DNA of 64,000 bases, taken from the NCBI GenBank assembly GCA_964613385.1, contig CAZTGZ010000008.1, positions 1-64,000 of the forward strand, in the 5' to 3' direction. Below the pieces are notes generated by a model that worked only from the letters and a program-made list of their open reading frames with translations, did no database searches and had not been told where the DNA came from. Shown one piece after another: positions 8,722 to 18,591 of the stretch; positions within the stretch are counted from its first letter, which is position 1, and the number at the start of each line of letters is the position of its first letter. This stretch comes from CAZTGZ01 sp964613385. GTDB lineage: Bacteria; Bacteroidota; Bacteroidia; NS11-12g; UBA9320. Position numbers and translations under genes: made by a program.

Positions 8722-11121
8722 TCAGGATCCGCAGCTCAAACAGCCGTCTTCCATGCTGCAGGTAAAGCCCTCAGCTGGTGTAGAGTCAATGTCGGTCTCG
8801 TTTTGCGCCGCACTGTTCTCCTCCAATGTTGGAACGATGGGCACGATGTCTTCGCTGCCCTGCTTCTGCACGGTAAACTGTACTGCCTGAGTGGCTGCCT
8901 GGGTCCGCAAATAGTACATTCCTGTCTTTAAACCTTTTTTCCAGGCATAGAAATGCATAGAAGTCAGTTTGCTGGCGGTCGGACTGTCGATAAAGATATT
9001 CAAAGACTGTGACTGACAAATGTAGGCACCTCTGTCGGCTGCCATATCAATGATGCTGCGCTGCTTGATTTCCCAAACGGTTTTGTACAATTCCTTGATG
9101 TCCGCAGGGATTTCCGCGATGTTTTGAATGGAACCGTTTGCAGCGATGATCTTGTTCTTCATGGTATTGTTCCACAAGCCCAACTGCACCAAGTCGCGCA
9201 ATAGATGCTTGTTGACAATGATGAATTCCCCGCTTAATACGCGTCTTGTATAGATATTGCTGGTATAGGGCTCAAAACACTCATTGTTACCCAGTATCTG
9301 GGAAGTAGATGCTGTTGGCATCGGAGCCACCAACAATGAATTTCTAACGCCGTATTCCAATACTTCGCTTCTCAGGTTTTCCCAATCGTGACGGTCGGTT
9401 GGCTGTACGCCCCACATGTCAAACTGGAAAATACCCTTTGACAATGGAGATCCTTCAAATGTCTCATAAGCACCTTCGATTTTAGCCAAATCCTTACTGG
9501 CTGTCATCGCCGCGAAGTATATGGTCTCGAAAATGTTCTTGTTCAACATTTTGGCCATATCGCTTTCAAATGGCAAGCGAAGTAAAATAAATACGTCTGC
9601 CAGTCCCTGTACCCCTAATCCAATCGGACGATGTCTTAAATTGCTCGTCTCGGCTTCAGGCACCGGATAATAATTGTCGTCGATGATGCGATTCAGGTTT
9701 TTGGTGACCTGATAGGTTACTTCATATAATTTGTCGAAGTCGAAACGGCCTTCGTTCACAAATCTCGGTAAAGCCAGTGAAGCCAGATTACATACCGCTA
9801 CCTCATCGGGAGAGGTATATTCGATGATTTCCGTACAAAGGTTACTGCTCTTAATGGTACCCAGGTTTTGCTGATTGCTCTTGCTGTTGGCGGCATCCTT
9901 GTACAACATATACGGCGTGCCGGTTTCTATCTGGGCATCCAGAATGGCAAACCACAATTCCTGTGCCTGTATGGTCCTTCGCGCTTTTCCTTCGGCTTCA
10001 TATTTTTCGTACAGTTTCTCGAATTCCTTACCCCAGCAATCGCTCAGGCCCGGAGTTTCATTGGGACAAAACAAACTCCATGTTCCGTTTTCTTCTACGC
10101 GCTTCATGAACAAATCGGGTATCCAAAGCGCATAAAACAAATCTCTGGCCCTTAATTCTTCCTTGCCGTGATTCTTGCGGAGGTCGAGAAAATCGAACAC
10201 ATCTGCATGCCATGGCTCCAGGTAAACGGCAAAGGCGCCTTTGCGCTTTCCACCACCCTGATCTACATATCTGGCTGTATCGTTAAATACCCTCAACATG
10301 GGAATTATACCATTGCTGGTACCATTGGTTCCGCCGATATAGCTTCCGGTTGCCCGGATATCATGAATGGCCAGTCCAATACCGCCCGCACTCTGGGAGA
10401 TTTTCGCGGTTTGCTTTAATGTATCGTATATGCCATCAATGCTGTCTTCTTTCATAGTGAGCAGAAAGCAGGAGCTCATTTGCGGCTTGGGTGTTCCGGC
10501 ATTGAACAGGGTGGGCGTTGCATGTGTAAACCAGCGTTCGCTCATCAGATCATAGGTTTTCAATACCTCTTCGATATTGTTTTTATGGATGCCAACAGCC
10601 ACACGCATAAACATATGTTGCGGTCTTTCCGCTATCTTACCATTCAGCTTCAGCAAATAGGACTTTTCCAGGGTTTTGAAACCGAAGTAATCAAATGAAT
10701 AATCGCGGTCATAAATAATGGTACTGTCCAGTATATCCGCATGTTCTTCGATCACCTGCATCACATCGTCGGCCAACAAAGGCATGGATTTTCCGGTGAT
10801 GGGGTCACAGTATCCATGCAGGTTTCGCATGGTCTCCGAGAAACTCTTGGTGGTATTTTTATGCAGGTTGCTTACGGCAATGCGCGAAGCCAAAATCGCG
10901 TAATCCGGATGCACGATGGTTAAAGAGGCTGCTGTTTCGGCTGCCAGGTTATCGAGTTCGGAAGTAGGAACTCCCGCATAAATGCCCTCGATGGTCTTTT
11001 GGGCCACGTCAATCACATTGACCAAAGGACTTAATCCATAGCTCAATTTCTGAATCCTCGCGGTTACTTTGTCGAATTTTACCGCTTCCTGCTTGCCATT
11101 TCTTTTAAGTACGTAACTCAT
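8722..11121 (-). CDS. nrdA: Ribonucleoside-diphosphate reductase class Ia, alpha subunit
   Basis: The 799-aa large subunit reduces ribonucleoside diphosphates to deoxyribonucleotides. Residues 1-95 form an ATP-cone allosteric domain. The catalytic core shows the active-site cysteine in 'MSSCFLLTM', the NxCxE loop 'NLCTEIIEY', the partner cysteine in 'VCNLASLALP', and 'PMPTASTSQILGNNECFEP'. The C-terminal redox tail carries cysteines in 'CSMEDGCLSCGS'. The length and motifs are closer to the eukaryotic-like NrdA subgroup common in Bacteroidota than to E. coli NrdA. It lies 20 bases downstream of nrdB in one operon. Confidence 0.98.
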   Translation of the reverse strand: MSYVLKRNGKQEAVKFDKVTARIQKLSYGLSPLVNVIDVAQKTIEGIYAGVPTSELDNLAAETAASLTIVHPDYAILASRIAVSNLHKNTTKSFSETMRNLHGYCDPITGKSMPLLADDVMQVIEEHADILDSTIIYDRDYSFDYFGFKTLEKSYLLKLNGKIAERPQHMFMRVAVGIHKNNIEEVLKTYDLMSERWFTHATPTLFNAGTPKPQMSSCFLLTMKEDSIDGIYDTLKQTAKISQSAGGIGLAIHDIRATGSYIGGTNGTSNGIIPMLRVFNDTARYVDQGGGKRKGAFAVYLEPWHADVFDFLDLRKNHGKEELRARDLFYALWIPDLFMKRVEENGTWSLFCPNETPGLSDCWGKEFEKLYEKYEAEGKARRTIQAQELWFAILDAQIETGTPYMLYKDAANSKSNQQNLGTIKSSNLCTEIIEYTSPDEVAVCNLASLALPRFVNEGRFDFDKLYEVTYQVTKNLNRIIDDNYYPVPEAETSNLRHRPIGLGVQGLADVFILLRLPFESDMAKMLNKNIFETIYFAAMTASKDLAKIEGAYETFEGSPLSKGIFQFDMWGVQPTDRHDWENLRSEVLEYGVRNSLLVAPMPTASTSQILGNNECFEPYTSNIYTRRVLSGEFIIVNKHLLRDLVQLGLWNNTMKNKIIAANGSIQNIAEIPADIKELYKTVWEIKQRSIIDMAADRGAYICQSQSLNIFIDSPTASKLTSMHFYAWKKGLKTGMYYLRTQAATQAVQFTVQKQGSEDIVPIVPTLEENSAAQNETDIDSTPAEGFTCSMEDGCLSCGS

Positions 11122-11141
11122 TTCCTTTAGTTTTTGGTGGT

Positions 11142-12119
11142 TTAAAAATCTTCGTCGGTTGAAAAAATCTGGGTGTTCTTGCCGGCCATGACGCCTGACT
11201 TCTGATAATCTCCAACCCGTTTTTCAAAAAAGTTTGTTTTGCCCTGTAACGAAATCATTTCCATGAAATCGAAAGGATTGCTCGCATTGTAAATTTTGGA
11301 GCATCCCAATTCTGTGAGCCATCTATCCGCTACAAATTCGATGTATTGCTGCATCAGCTTGGCATTCATGCCTATCAAATCAACCGGCAATGCTTCGGTG
11401 ATGAATTCCTTTTCTATGGCAACTGCATCTGAAATAATGTTCTTTACTTCTGATTCAGGCAGCTTATTCTGCAGCATTCCGTACAGCAGACAGGCAAATT
11501 CACAATGCAGTCCTTCGTCGCGGCTGATCAACTCGTTGCTGAATGTCAGTCCGGGCATGAGTCCACGTTTCTTTAACCAGAATATGGAGCAAAAACTGCC
11601 ACTGAAAAATATCCCTTCAACTGCAGCAAATGCTACCAGACGTTCGGCAAAAGATCCGTTCTCTATCCATCTCAACGCCCATTCAGCTTTTCTTCCAACA
11701 GCAGGAACGGTTTCTATCGCATGAAACAATCTGTCCTTTTCAGCAGGATCCTTCACATAAGTATCTATCAGGAGCGCATAGGTCTCACTATGGATGTTCT
11801 CCATCATAATCTGGAATCCATAAAAGCAGCGCGCTTCCGGCAATTGAACTTCACTCATAAAATTAACTGCCAGATTCTCATTCACAATTCCATCGCTGGC
11901 GGCAAAAAAAGCAAGCACATGCGATATAAAATGGCGCTCCCCATCGTTCAGATTCTGCCAGTCGCGTATGTCGCTGCTCAAATCAATTTCTTCTGCTGTC
12001 CAGAAACTGGCTTCGTGGCGCTTGTAATGCTCCCAGATAACCGGATAATTAATTGGCAGGATAACAAAACGGTCTTTGTTCTCCTTTAACAGAATTTCAT
12101 TTTGATTTTGATCAGACAT
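11142..12119 (-). CDS. nrdB: Ribonucleoside-diphosphate reductase class Ia, beta subunit
   Basis: The small subunit holds the di-metal site and radical tyrosine. 'EARCFYGFQIMMENIHSETY' contains metal ligands and the tyrosine equivalent to that of mouse/human R2. 'VEGIFFSGSFCSIFWLKKRG' and 'DEGLHCEFACLL' supply the remaining ligands. The C-terminus FSTDEDF resembles the eukaryotic R2 tail (FTLDADF) that docks into NrdA. I prefer the ATG at 12119 (MSDQNQ..., 325 aa); an in-frame GTG at 12125 is possible. Upstream are a 16-codon ORF and DnaA-box-like sequences that may control the operon. Confidence 0.97.
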   Translation of the reverse strand: MSDQNQNEILLKENKDRFVILPINYPVIWEHYKRHEASFWTAEEIDLSSDIRDWQNLNDGERHFISHVLAFFAASDGIVNENLAVNFMSEVQLPEARCFYGFQIMMENIHSETYALLIDTYVKDPAEKDRLFHAIETVPAVGRKAEWALRWIENGSFAERLVAFAAVEGIFFSGSFCSIFWLKKRGLMPGLTFSNELISRDEGLHCEFACLLYGMLQNKLPESEVKNIISDAVAIEKEFITEALPVDLIGMNAKLMQQYIEFVADRWLTELGCSKIYNASNPFDFMEMISLQGKTNFFEKRVGDYQKSGVMAGKNTQIFSTDEDF

Positions 12120-12125
12120 ATTCAC

Positions 12126-12728
12126 TTTGTTCTTCTTAACTCAACTTGCGCTCGACCCCTGTATTCAGTTTATGCATCACGCTTGCTACCGTTCGCATCG
12201 AATTTTCCGTATTCTGACATCACAATCCTCCACTTTCGATTCAAGCAGATTTACCGAATAAGATCTAAGGCGAAACTATGGATAAAAGGACTGGAAATCG
12301 GGTTGAAAATATCAACAGATGTGGAAAGTAGATCACAGGTGCTGTTGATAAAATTTCAAGTCAATTTTCCACATACTAATACTTTTTAATGCCCACATCT
12401 AACGAAATACACATTTTTATTTAATTGTATTTGACGTACAAATCCAACGAAACACTATAAAATCAGACACTTTCAGAAAGTCAACCATGTGTCATAAGTT
12501 TTCGCAATTTCACAATAGTTTCATAACCTAAACGAAATATTTAAGAGAGTGGTTCTGTCGTTGCCCTTTTGCGCGCATAACACCCTAAAACCGCCAGTAT
12601 TTAAACGGTACACGGCGCTAAAAAAGTTAATAAATCATTTAAACCGGTTCCCGACCTGAAGCTATAAATACAGGCCCTGAAGGTGGGAATACCGCAACAG
12701 TCTCAGGTAGATAAAATATGACCGGATC
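12126..12728. other. 600-base non-coding region upstream of nrdBA with DnaA-box-like cluster
   Basis: No gene is supported here. Near nrdB the minus strand has a tiny ORF (12170-12220, 16 codons, preceded by GGAGG). Between 12277 and 12373 there are five nonamers close to TTATCCACA. 12380-12540 is AT-rich. I found no full NrdR-box pair, only half-site-like 'acactata' near 12450. Confidence 0.5.
12277..12373. promoter_or_regulatory. Cluster of DnaA-box-like sequences
   Basis: Against TTATCCACA: 12277-12285 minus reads TTATCCATA (one mismatch), 12343-12351 minus reads TTATCAACA (one), 12365-12373 plus reads TTTTCCACA (one), 12309-12317 plus reads ATATCAACA (two), 12320-12328 minus reads CTTTCCACA (two). 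Five near-matches in 97 bases upstream of nrdBA suggest DnaA control, as known for E. coli nrdAB. None is perfect. Confidence 0.4.
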
Positions 12729-15700
12729 TTAACGAGCCAATAACATGGCACCTTTCACCGTTTCATTGAAATCATACAATTCAATGATGTAATAATACGT
12801 GCCTTCCGGATATTCCAAATCGAGTCTTTTTCCGTTCCAATTGTGCTTGTATCCGGTGGCCGGTGATTCAAATATCACCGATCCCCAGCGGTCGAGAATG
12901 GTAACTTTGCTGTTATCGATTCCCGGAACACTGCGCAAATCCCAAACATCATTATGCCCATCTCCGTTGGGTGTTAACAGATTCGGTACCTGTATGGTCT
13001 GTGGAAATCTCAAATCAACTACGATGGTATCATAGCCCAAACATCCCCACTGATCTTCACCTTCCAGATAATAGGTGGTCTTTTCTGTTGGCTTTGCCGT
13101 TGGATTGAATATGGTTGCATCATTCAATGTCTCCGCCGGCGACCAGATATAGGACTCTCCTCCCGTTGCCATGAACATAATCTTGGTTCCTGTATAGATA
13201 ATGGTGTCATTACCTGCGAAAATTTTAGGCAGCGGTTCCACAATCACAAAGGCTGTATCGGCACTGAAACAATTTGGACTTGAATGCGCAGTCAGGATTA
13301 CTTCCTGCGTTGTACTCACTTTCTCAAACATCGTCTGACTTCCGGTATTCCAGCTATAACTGTAGTGCGTGTAAACTGAATTCAAATCCAGCGTATCACC
13401 CGCACAGATATGATTGATGCCAGCAGGATTGATGACCACATTCGGCAGAGAATCATATACCACGAGTTGTTCAAATGAATCCCGGCAACCAAAACTGTTG
13501 GTCGCTATTAGTTTGGCATCAAAACTTCCCGGCAACATAAAAGTGAAGCTGGTGTCTTCAGCAAATAAGTTCGTGCCATCAATGATCCAATGATATTCGG
13601 TAATGCTGCCGATTTTATTGCTGACTTTTCCATCAAACACAACCGGAGCCGGGTGACAATTCGAAATATATTCGAAACTCACCACCGGAATATCTGCCAC
13701 GCGCAAATAATGACTGGTGGTATCCCATTGTCCGAAAACATTCCTTACGTAGAGATAAACAATATACGATCCCGTATCCGGATAAGTAAATGATACGGTA
13801 GAACCCACCGCGGTATCACCCGGATTTCCGTCTATACCAAAATCCCAATGATAATAGGTAAGACTGCTATAAGGGTCTAAAGATCTGCTGGTTAGGGTGA
13901 TGGGTGTTCCCACACAAATATCCTGAATTTCGAACGAAGCAATAGGTCCGGTACTACCGATGAGGTTGTTACCGCCATGTACGTTGGCCAAGGTAAGTTT
14001 TGGAAACAGATTCAACGCCAAATCACTTCGGATCATTCCGTTGTCATTGGAGTTACCGGTTCCGCCCAAATTGGTCAGGTTGCCCCCGATTTCTCCGGCC
14101 ATGCGCAAAAATGAAGGATCTGAGACCTGATCGTCATTCAGGGTTTTGGCATATTCCAATTCAAAGGAAACATTCGCCAAAAATGGAGTTCCATACATTT
14201 TGGGTTCCCAATAATGTACCCTTGAGGCGTTTTTAATTCCTGCATCACGGGTGCCAAATGGAAGGGCTCCATTAAACAATTCCATGCTGTATTCTGTTAC
14301 TCCGCTCGGCTGGGAATACGTCAGAAAGAAACGAGCCGGGCGATAATCTCCGCCTTTGCCCACCGGAAAATGTAAGGTATCTAAGCTGCTTCCATACCCT
14401 TTCGCATAGAGAATTCCGTTGACATAACTGTTTTCGCTTCCGCCGATTACCCTTGAGCCTTCGCGCAAATGCAGCGCCCCGGAAGAGGTTGAATTCACAT
14501 TTCCATTGCTCAGCAGCAGCGCATTGCTGATGTTTAAATCCCCGGTGAGATTCAATGTTTTGCCTGCTCCATTCATTTCCAATCGGTTCAACTCGGTATA
14601 GCCATACGTGTACAAGGTCATATTTTTATTGAACATGACCTGCTCGGCTGAAATAACCGGTTTGATGTGAATATTCCAACCATCAGTAGCCTTGGCAAAT
14701 GCAGGTGTAATGAGGGTGTTCCCATCGTTCAGGCTCACATAATAATTCAATGCCTTATAATTGAGATACCCCAATTTATTGAAGTCGGGATAATGGTGGA
14801 TTTTGTCTTCCAGGTTAAAGGAAGCCAAATGGGTCATACTGCCGGGCAGCACACCATCGAACATACATGAGGCCAGAGATAAATCGGTAGAAGGAAGCTT
14901 TCCGGATGAAGATGAATCCAGATAGATATAAAATCCGGAATTGAAGAACCTGCAGTTCAGTGGCTGCCATTTCACATTCCCCAAAAAGTGTATGGCCTTG
15001 GCTGAATTGCGGAAAACGCTGTTGGAAGTTCTCGGGTGAACGGTATAATTATCTGAAAAAACGTACAAGCCCGTATTGGTACTTACGACATTCGTTTGAT
15101 CCAGGGTTATGGTATCATTCCGGGTTCCGGCCATCATGGTATTGAAGTAAATACCATATTGATTGGCCGTGATGCTGTCTCTCAATATGATCAGGTGTTT
15201 TTGTTGGACATTGCTCATCTGATATCCCGTATTTCCACCTTTCAACAGGTTGTCGGATATCGCAAATCCCGCATTTTCGCCTATATCGGTAAGTTGAACG
15301 GCCACATATGAAGCATCGGTATTATCGGTTTCCCATTTGTTTAGGGTCATGGTATATTTGCCTCTCGTCAAATCCTTCATTTCCAGTCCGCCCAGGGCTG
15401 TCTGGGATTGATTTCCCATTATTTGCAATTCCAGTCCTGTCGGAAGTATATAGTCATGGACAAAAAGAGCGAGCGGCACTCTGCTGATCATATTATTATT
15501 GAACTGACCGAAAACGCTTCCCAGAATTTCTGTTCCTATGTATCCGGCATTTCGCAAATAATTGTCATTCAAGCGATGGTTGTTGGTGATGCCGGAGCCG
15601 CCCCAGGCATACAAGAAGGATTCATAATAGTTCAACAGGATGTTGTTGGTGATCTGAATATTGTCGATGGTGCCCTGAAATACAATTCCGTATGATATAT

Positions 15701-16172
15701 CCACATCAACACCGAATACATTTTCACCGCTGGTGAGTGAAGGATTGTTTCCGTTGATGCTAAAACCGTCTATCACCACATCCGGTGCTGTAATCCATAT
15801 GTGCACATTGTTGGTAGCAGGACCTCTGGCAATATCGATAACCTGAGGAAGCAAAATGGTCTCTGCGCCGCGGGAAGAAGCGGTGGGCTTCATTCCATAT
15901 TGCGCGCCGAGCAGAACCAAAGGCTTGGTTATGCTGATTTGCTCCTGGTATTCCCCTGCGGCTACCATAATGGTATCCCCCGGCGATGCCATGGTTATCG
16001 CAGCGTTTATGGTAAGCAAAGGACCGTCCGGTGGTGCTATCAAGGTTGGAAACAATCCGTTATTGGTGTCATCGCCGGTCGCGGCATCCACATAAAATAT
16101 GGTGGCATGGGCTGAAAATACCGCAGCCAACATGCAAAATCCGAGTATTATAAGTCTTTTCATCTCTATCAC
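12729..16172 (-). CDS. T9SS type B cargo protein with right-handed beta-helix and PKD-like domains
   Basis: The 1147-aa protein starts with a signal peptide ending near 'FSAHA' and continues with 'TIFYVDAATGDDTNNG', typical of DUF1565/pectate-lyase-like beta-helix proteins; the beta-helix spans roughly 25-480. Around 760-950 there are two PKD-like modules ('YYHWDFGIDGNPGDTAVG', 'EYHWIIDG'). The C-terminal 85 residues are a CHU_C/gliding-motility-associated domain ('LLTPNGDGHNDVWDL...WNGKRL...YPEGTYYYIIEL'), the type B sorting signal for the type IX secretion system. It is expected on the cell surface or secreted. It overlaps the upstream PorP/SprF gene by four bases (ATGA), the usual arrangement for a type B substrate and its dedicated partner. 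The second methionine (16163) is an equally good start. Confidence 0.9.
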   Translation of the reverse strand: MIEMKRLIILGFCMLAAVFSAHATIFYVDAATGDDTNNGLFPTLIAPPDGPLLTINAAITMASPGDTIMVAAGEYQEQISITKPLVLLGAQYGMKPTASSRGAETILLPQVIDIARGPATNNVHIWITAPDVVIDGFSINGNNPSLTSGENVFGVDVDISYGIVFQGTIDNIQITNNILLNYYESFLYAWGGSGITNNHRLNDNYLRNAGYIGTEILGSVFGQFNNNMISRVPLALFVHDYILPTGLELQIMGNQSQTALGGLEMKDLTRGKYTMTLNKWETDNTDASYVAVQLTDIGENAGFAISDNLLKGGNTGYQMSNVQQKHLIILRDSITANQYGIYFNTMMAGTRNDTITLDQTNVVSTNTGLYVFSDNYTVHPRTSNSVFRNSAKAIHFLGNVKWQPLNCRFFNSGFYIYLDSSSSGKLPSTDLSLASCMFDGVLPGSMTHLASFNLEDKIHHYPDFNKLGYLNYKALNYYVSLNDGNTLITPAFAKATDGWNIHIKPVISAEQVMFNKNMTLYTYGYTELNRLEMNGAGKTLNLTGDLNISNALLLSNGNVNSTSSGALHLREGSRVIGGSENSYVNGILYAKGYGSSLDTLHFPVGKGGDYRPARFFLTYSQPSGVTEYSMELFNGALPFGTRDAGIKNASRVHYWEPKMYGTPFLANVSFELEYAKTLNDDQVSDPSFLRMAGEIGGNLTNLGGTGNSNDNGMIRSDLALNLFPKLTLANVHGGNNLIGSTGPIASFEIQDICVGTPITLTSRSLDPYSSLTYYHWDFGIDGNPGDTAVGSTVSFTYPDTGSYIVYLYVRNVFGQWDTTSHYLRVADIPVVSFEYISNCHPAPVVFDGKVSNKIGSITEYHWIIDGTNLFAEDTSFTFMLPGSFDAKLIATNSFGCRDSFEQLVVYDSLPNVVINPAGINHICAGDTLDLNSVYTHYSYSWNTGSQTMFEKVSTTQEVILTAHSSPNCFSADTAFVIVEPLPKIFAGNDTIIYTGTKIMFMATGGESYIWSPAETLNDATIFNPTAKPTEKTTYYLEGEDQWGCLGYDTIVVDLRFPQTIQVPNLLTPNGDGHNDVWDLRSVPGIDNSKVTILDRWGSVIFESPATGYKHNWNGKRLDLEYPEGTYYYIIELYDFNETVKGAMLLAR

Positions 16173-17596
16173 TTTAATTTTTTAACCCAAACCTGAATAT
16201 TATCAGCTGCCAAAGCAGTTTTGGCTTCCAAAGCTTTCGATTTTAAGGTGTACTTGCCAATGTATACGTAGTGGGTGTTTTTGGTCGTGTCGAAAAAATA
16301 GGTTCCTGTTTTGCCTTTGGTGGCCAGAAACTTGATGAATTTCATCGCATTTGGCTGATCGCTGAAAGAACCGGCAATCAAGATAAATTCACCACTTTCA
16401 TCTGAACCGACTACCGGGGTTGTTGGGGCCGGTGTTGTTACCGTAGGTTTGGTTTCCACGGGTTTTACCGGATCCGGTGTTGATGGCTTCGGAGTAGGTG
16501 TGGTCTTAGGTGTCTCCTTTTTGGGTGCTTCGTTTTGAACAGTTTCAATGATCTTCTGCCTTTGCTCCAGGTCTTCAATTTTGTTCTTTAAAGCATCTAT
16601 TTGTTTCAGGATTACTTCCGAAGATTCCGTATCTGCCTTTGGCGCTTCTTTAACCGGAGTGGTAGCCGTTCCTGAATTCTTTCCAACTCTCCAACCCAAC
16701 ATCATTTCATGTGAACCTCCCAGCGCTTTGCTGTAAACACCTATGGGTGCATCGTAGGCATATCCAACGGCAAACCGGTCGCCCAGGCGAATACCGACAT
16801 GTGAGCTAACGGAATAATGCTGGCGGTACGCAACGCTAATCCAGGCTGCATCTCTGAAATTGGCCATCAAACCCAAATCACTTTGTCCGTCGAATAAACT
16901 TCCCGCATCCTTAATCCATACATATGGAGAAATGGTGAGATTGTCTCCTGCTTTAAAGTCATATCTACCATTGATGACCACATGTCTTGTCTCCTGATAG
17001 TCAAATACATTGATATAATTATCTCCGTAAGTGGTGTTGGTTTGAAACAAATGCGGTACAGAAACGCCCAGGTGTAAACCTCCATTGCGGTATAAAATTC
17101 CGGCATTTGACGTAAAGGCCATTCCGCCCCGGGATGATATCAGTGAATAGATGGGATCTGAAGGGTCGGTGGTATAGATTCTGTTTGGATCGAAATTATT
17201 GTCCCAGGCTCCGGCTGCCAGTCCTAAAGACAAATAATTGTCTTCTTCGAACATGATGCGGTACCGATATGTAGCCATCAGGGTGTTCTTGCGGGTGAAT
17301 TCGCTTTGATCGTTGATGAAACTCACGCCGAAAGCAGCTTTTCCATCTGCGATTCCGCTTTGGGCAGTGAGATATTTGGTTTCGATCGTGCTTCTCAGAC
17401 TCGACCATTGGCGCCTGGCTCCCAGATAGAAATCCTGATGCCCTTCATCTGCGGTATAACCCGGATTGAGCATAAACTGATTGGCCGTGAATTGCGTGTA
17501 CAAAGGAACCTGTTGTCCATAGCTGAGATATGACCCAAGCAATAGCATACAGGAAACAAGATATTTGTTCTTTATCATCTCCATTAATATTATCAC
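16169..17596 (-). CDS. PorP/SprF-family T9SS outer-membrane protein with C-terminal SPOR-like domain
   Basis: The protein begins with a signal peptide (ends 'GSYLSYGQ') and 'VPLYTQFTANQFMLNPGYT', the characteristic opening of PorP/SprF barrel proteins. These partner with type B T9SS cargo at the outer membrane. The barrel covers roughly 25-300. A coiled coil (about 318-350), a Pro/Thr-rich linker and a C-terminal alpha/beta domain ('GEFILIAGSFSDQPNAMKFI...VYIGKYTLKSKALEAK') resembling SPOR follow. A SPOR-like end could bind peptidoglycan and anchor the complex. M5 or M7 (17584, 17578) are alternative starts. The gene directly precedes, and overlaps by 4 bases, the type B protein it probably serves. 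Confidence 0.9.
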   Translation of the reverse strand: MIILMEMIKNKYLVSCMLLLGSYLSYGQQVPLYTQFTANQFMLNPGYTADEGHQDFYLGARRQWSSLRSTIETKYLTAQSGIADGKAAFGVSFINDQSEFTRKNTLMATYRYRIMFEEDNYLSLGLAAGAWDNNFDPNRIYTTDPSDPIYSLISSRGGMAFTSNAGILYRNGGLHLGVSVPHLFQTNTTYGDNYINVFDYQETRHVVINGRYDFKAGDNLTISPYVWIKDAGSLFDGQSDLGLMANFRDAAWISVAYRQHYSVSSHVGIRLGDRFAVGYAYDAPIGVYSKALGGSHEMMLGWRVGKNSGTATTPVKEAPKADTESSEVILKQIDALKNKIEDLEQRQKIIETVQNEAPKKETPKTTPTPKPSTPDPVKPVETKPTVTTPAPTTPVVGSDESGEFILIAGSFSDQPNAMKFIKFLATKGKTGTYFFDTTKNTHYVYIGKYTLKSKALEAKTALAADNIQVWVKKLK

Positions 17597-17703
17597 CTGA
17601 CATCATCAAATAATGGATTTTGATAATGTACAGGTTCTCCAAAAATAAAGAACTCCAAATTAATAATTCAGAAACTTGTCAACGAAAACGACCTTATATT
17701 ACA

Positions 17704-18591
17704 TTAAGATGATGCCTGCCATTGTTGTAACTGGCTTTTTAAAGAATTGATTACATTCTCATTTGGTGGATAAAGTGGCGCTCTTAAAGTTGGCTGACAA
17801 ATTCCCAATTCGTGAAGAATAACTTTAATTCCTCCGGGGCTTCCATCTTCGAAAATGGTATTGATTAAATCCAACAAACTGTAATGCAGGGTTCTGGCTT
17901 CATCCCAATTTCCATCCATGGCGTGGTGAACCATTTGACTGAAGGCTTTTGGGAACGCATTGCCAATCACAGATATGACACCATCCATTCCCAATGAAAT
18001 ATAAGGCAGCGTATACGCGTCGTCTCCGGAAATAACCAGAAAATCAGCGGGTCTATGCTTGAGTATCTTCATGCACTGATCAAAATTGCCGGAAGCTTCT
18101 TTTGTGCCGATAATACCGGGCAATTCGGCCAGTTTCAAGGTAGTGTCGGCGGTGATGTTGGAACCTGATCGTCCCGGCACATTGTAAATAATTACAGGTT
18201 TGGAAGTGGCTTGAATCAGGGCATCATAATGCATGTAAATACCCTGTTGATTGGGCTTATTATAATATGGACTGGCGCTCAACAAGGCGTCAACTCCATC
18301 TAATTGATAATGGCTGGCTCTTTGGGTAAGCGCAGCTGTATGGTTTCCTGCCATCCCGAATACGATGGGAAGTTTGCCGTTGTTTTCCTCCAATACGGTA
18401 TCCAAAATCATCCGTTGTTCCGTTTCATTCAAAACAGGATTTTCGCCTGTCGTGCCCATCACCACCAGATAGTCGACGCCTCCGCTTATCAAAAAGCGCG
18501 TCAGATTTCTCAGGGCGGGATAATCAACCTCTCCGCTCACCTGAAACGGGGTGATCATGGCCACGCCCAATCCTTTCAATTTATGATTCAT
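17704..18591 (-). CDS. dapA: 4-hydroxy-tetrahydrodipicolinate synthase
   Basis: This enzyme of lysine/diaminopimelate synthesis condenses pyruvate with aspartate semialdehyde. In 295 residues it shows the 'GTTGE' loop (46-50), Tyr136 in 'IIYNVPGRSG' with Arg141, and the Schiff-base lysine K164 in 'IIGTKEASGN'. All active-site positions are intact and length is normal. It is the third gene of a ligA-DUF6913-dapA run and overlaps the middle gene by 11 bases. The pairing looks like conserved Bacteroidota gene order rather than a functional link. Confidence 0.97.
   Translation of the reverse strand: MNHKLKGLGVAMITPFQVSGEVDYPALRNLTRFLISGGVDYLVVMGTTGENPVLNETEQRMILDTVLEENNGKLPIVFGMAGNHTAALTQRASHYQLDGVDALLSASPYYNKPNQQGIYMHYDALIQATSKPVIIYNVPGRSGSNITADTTLKLAELPGIIGTKEASGNFDQCMKILKHRPADFLVISGDDAYTLPYISLGMDGVISVIGNAFPKAFSQMVHHAMDGNWDEARTLHYSLLDLINTIFEDGSPGGIKVILHELGICQPTLRAPLYPPNENVINSLKSQLQQWQASS

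Noticed and set aside
8480..8890. 136-codon plus-strand reading frame at the nrdA 3' end
   Set aside because: It overlaps nrdA antisense and a real small minus-strand gene, and its composition is low-complexity (Pro/Ser/Asn-rich).
12440..12510. NrdR box upstream of nrdB
   Set aside because: Only half-site-like fragments (acactata) are present; no paired 16-mer at the expected distance.
12277..12540. Replication origin
   Set aside because: No perfect DnaA box, no dnaA or dnaN gene nearby and no visible skew from one window. Kept only as a DnaA-like cluster.
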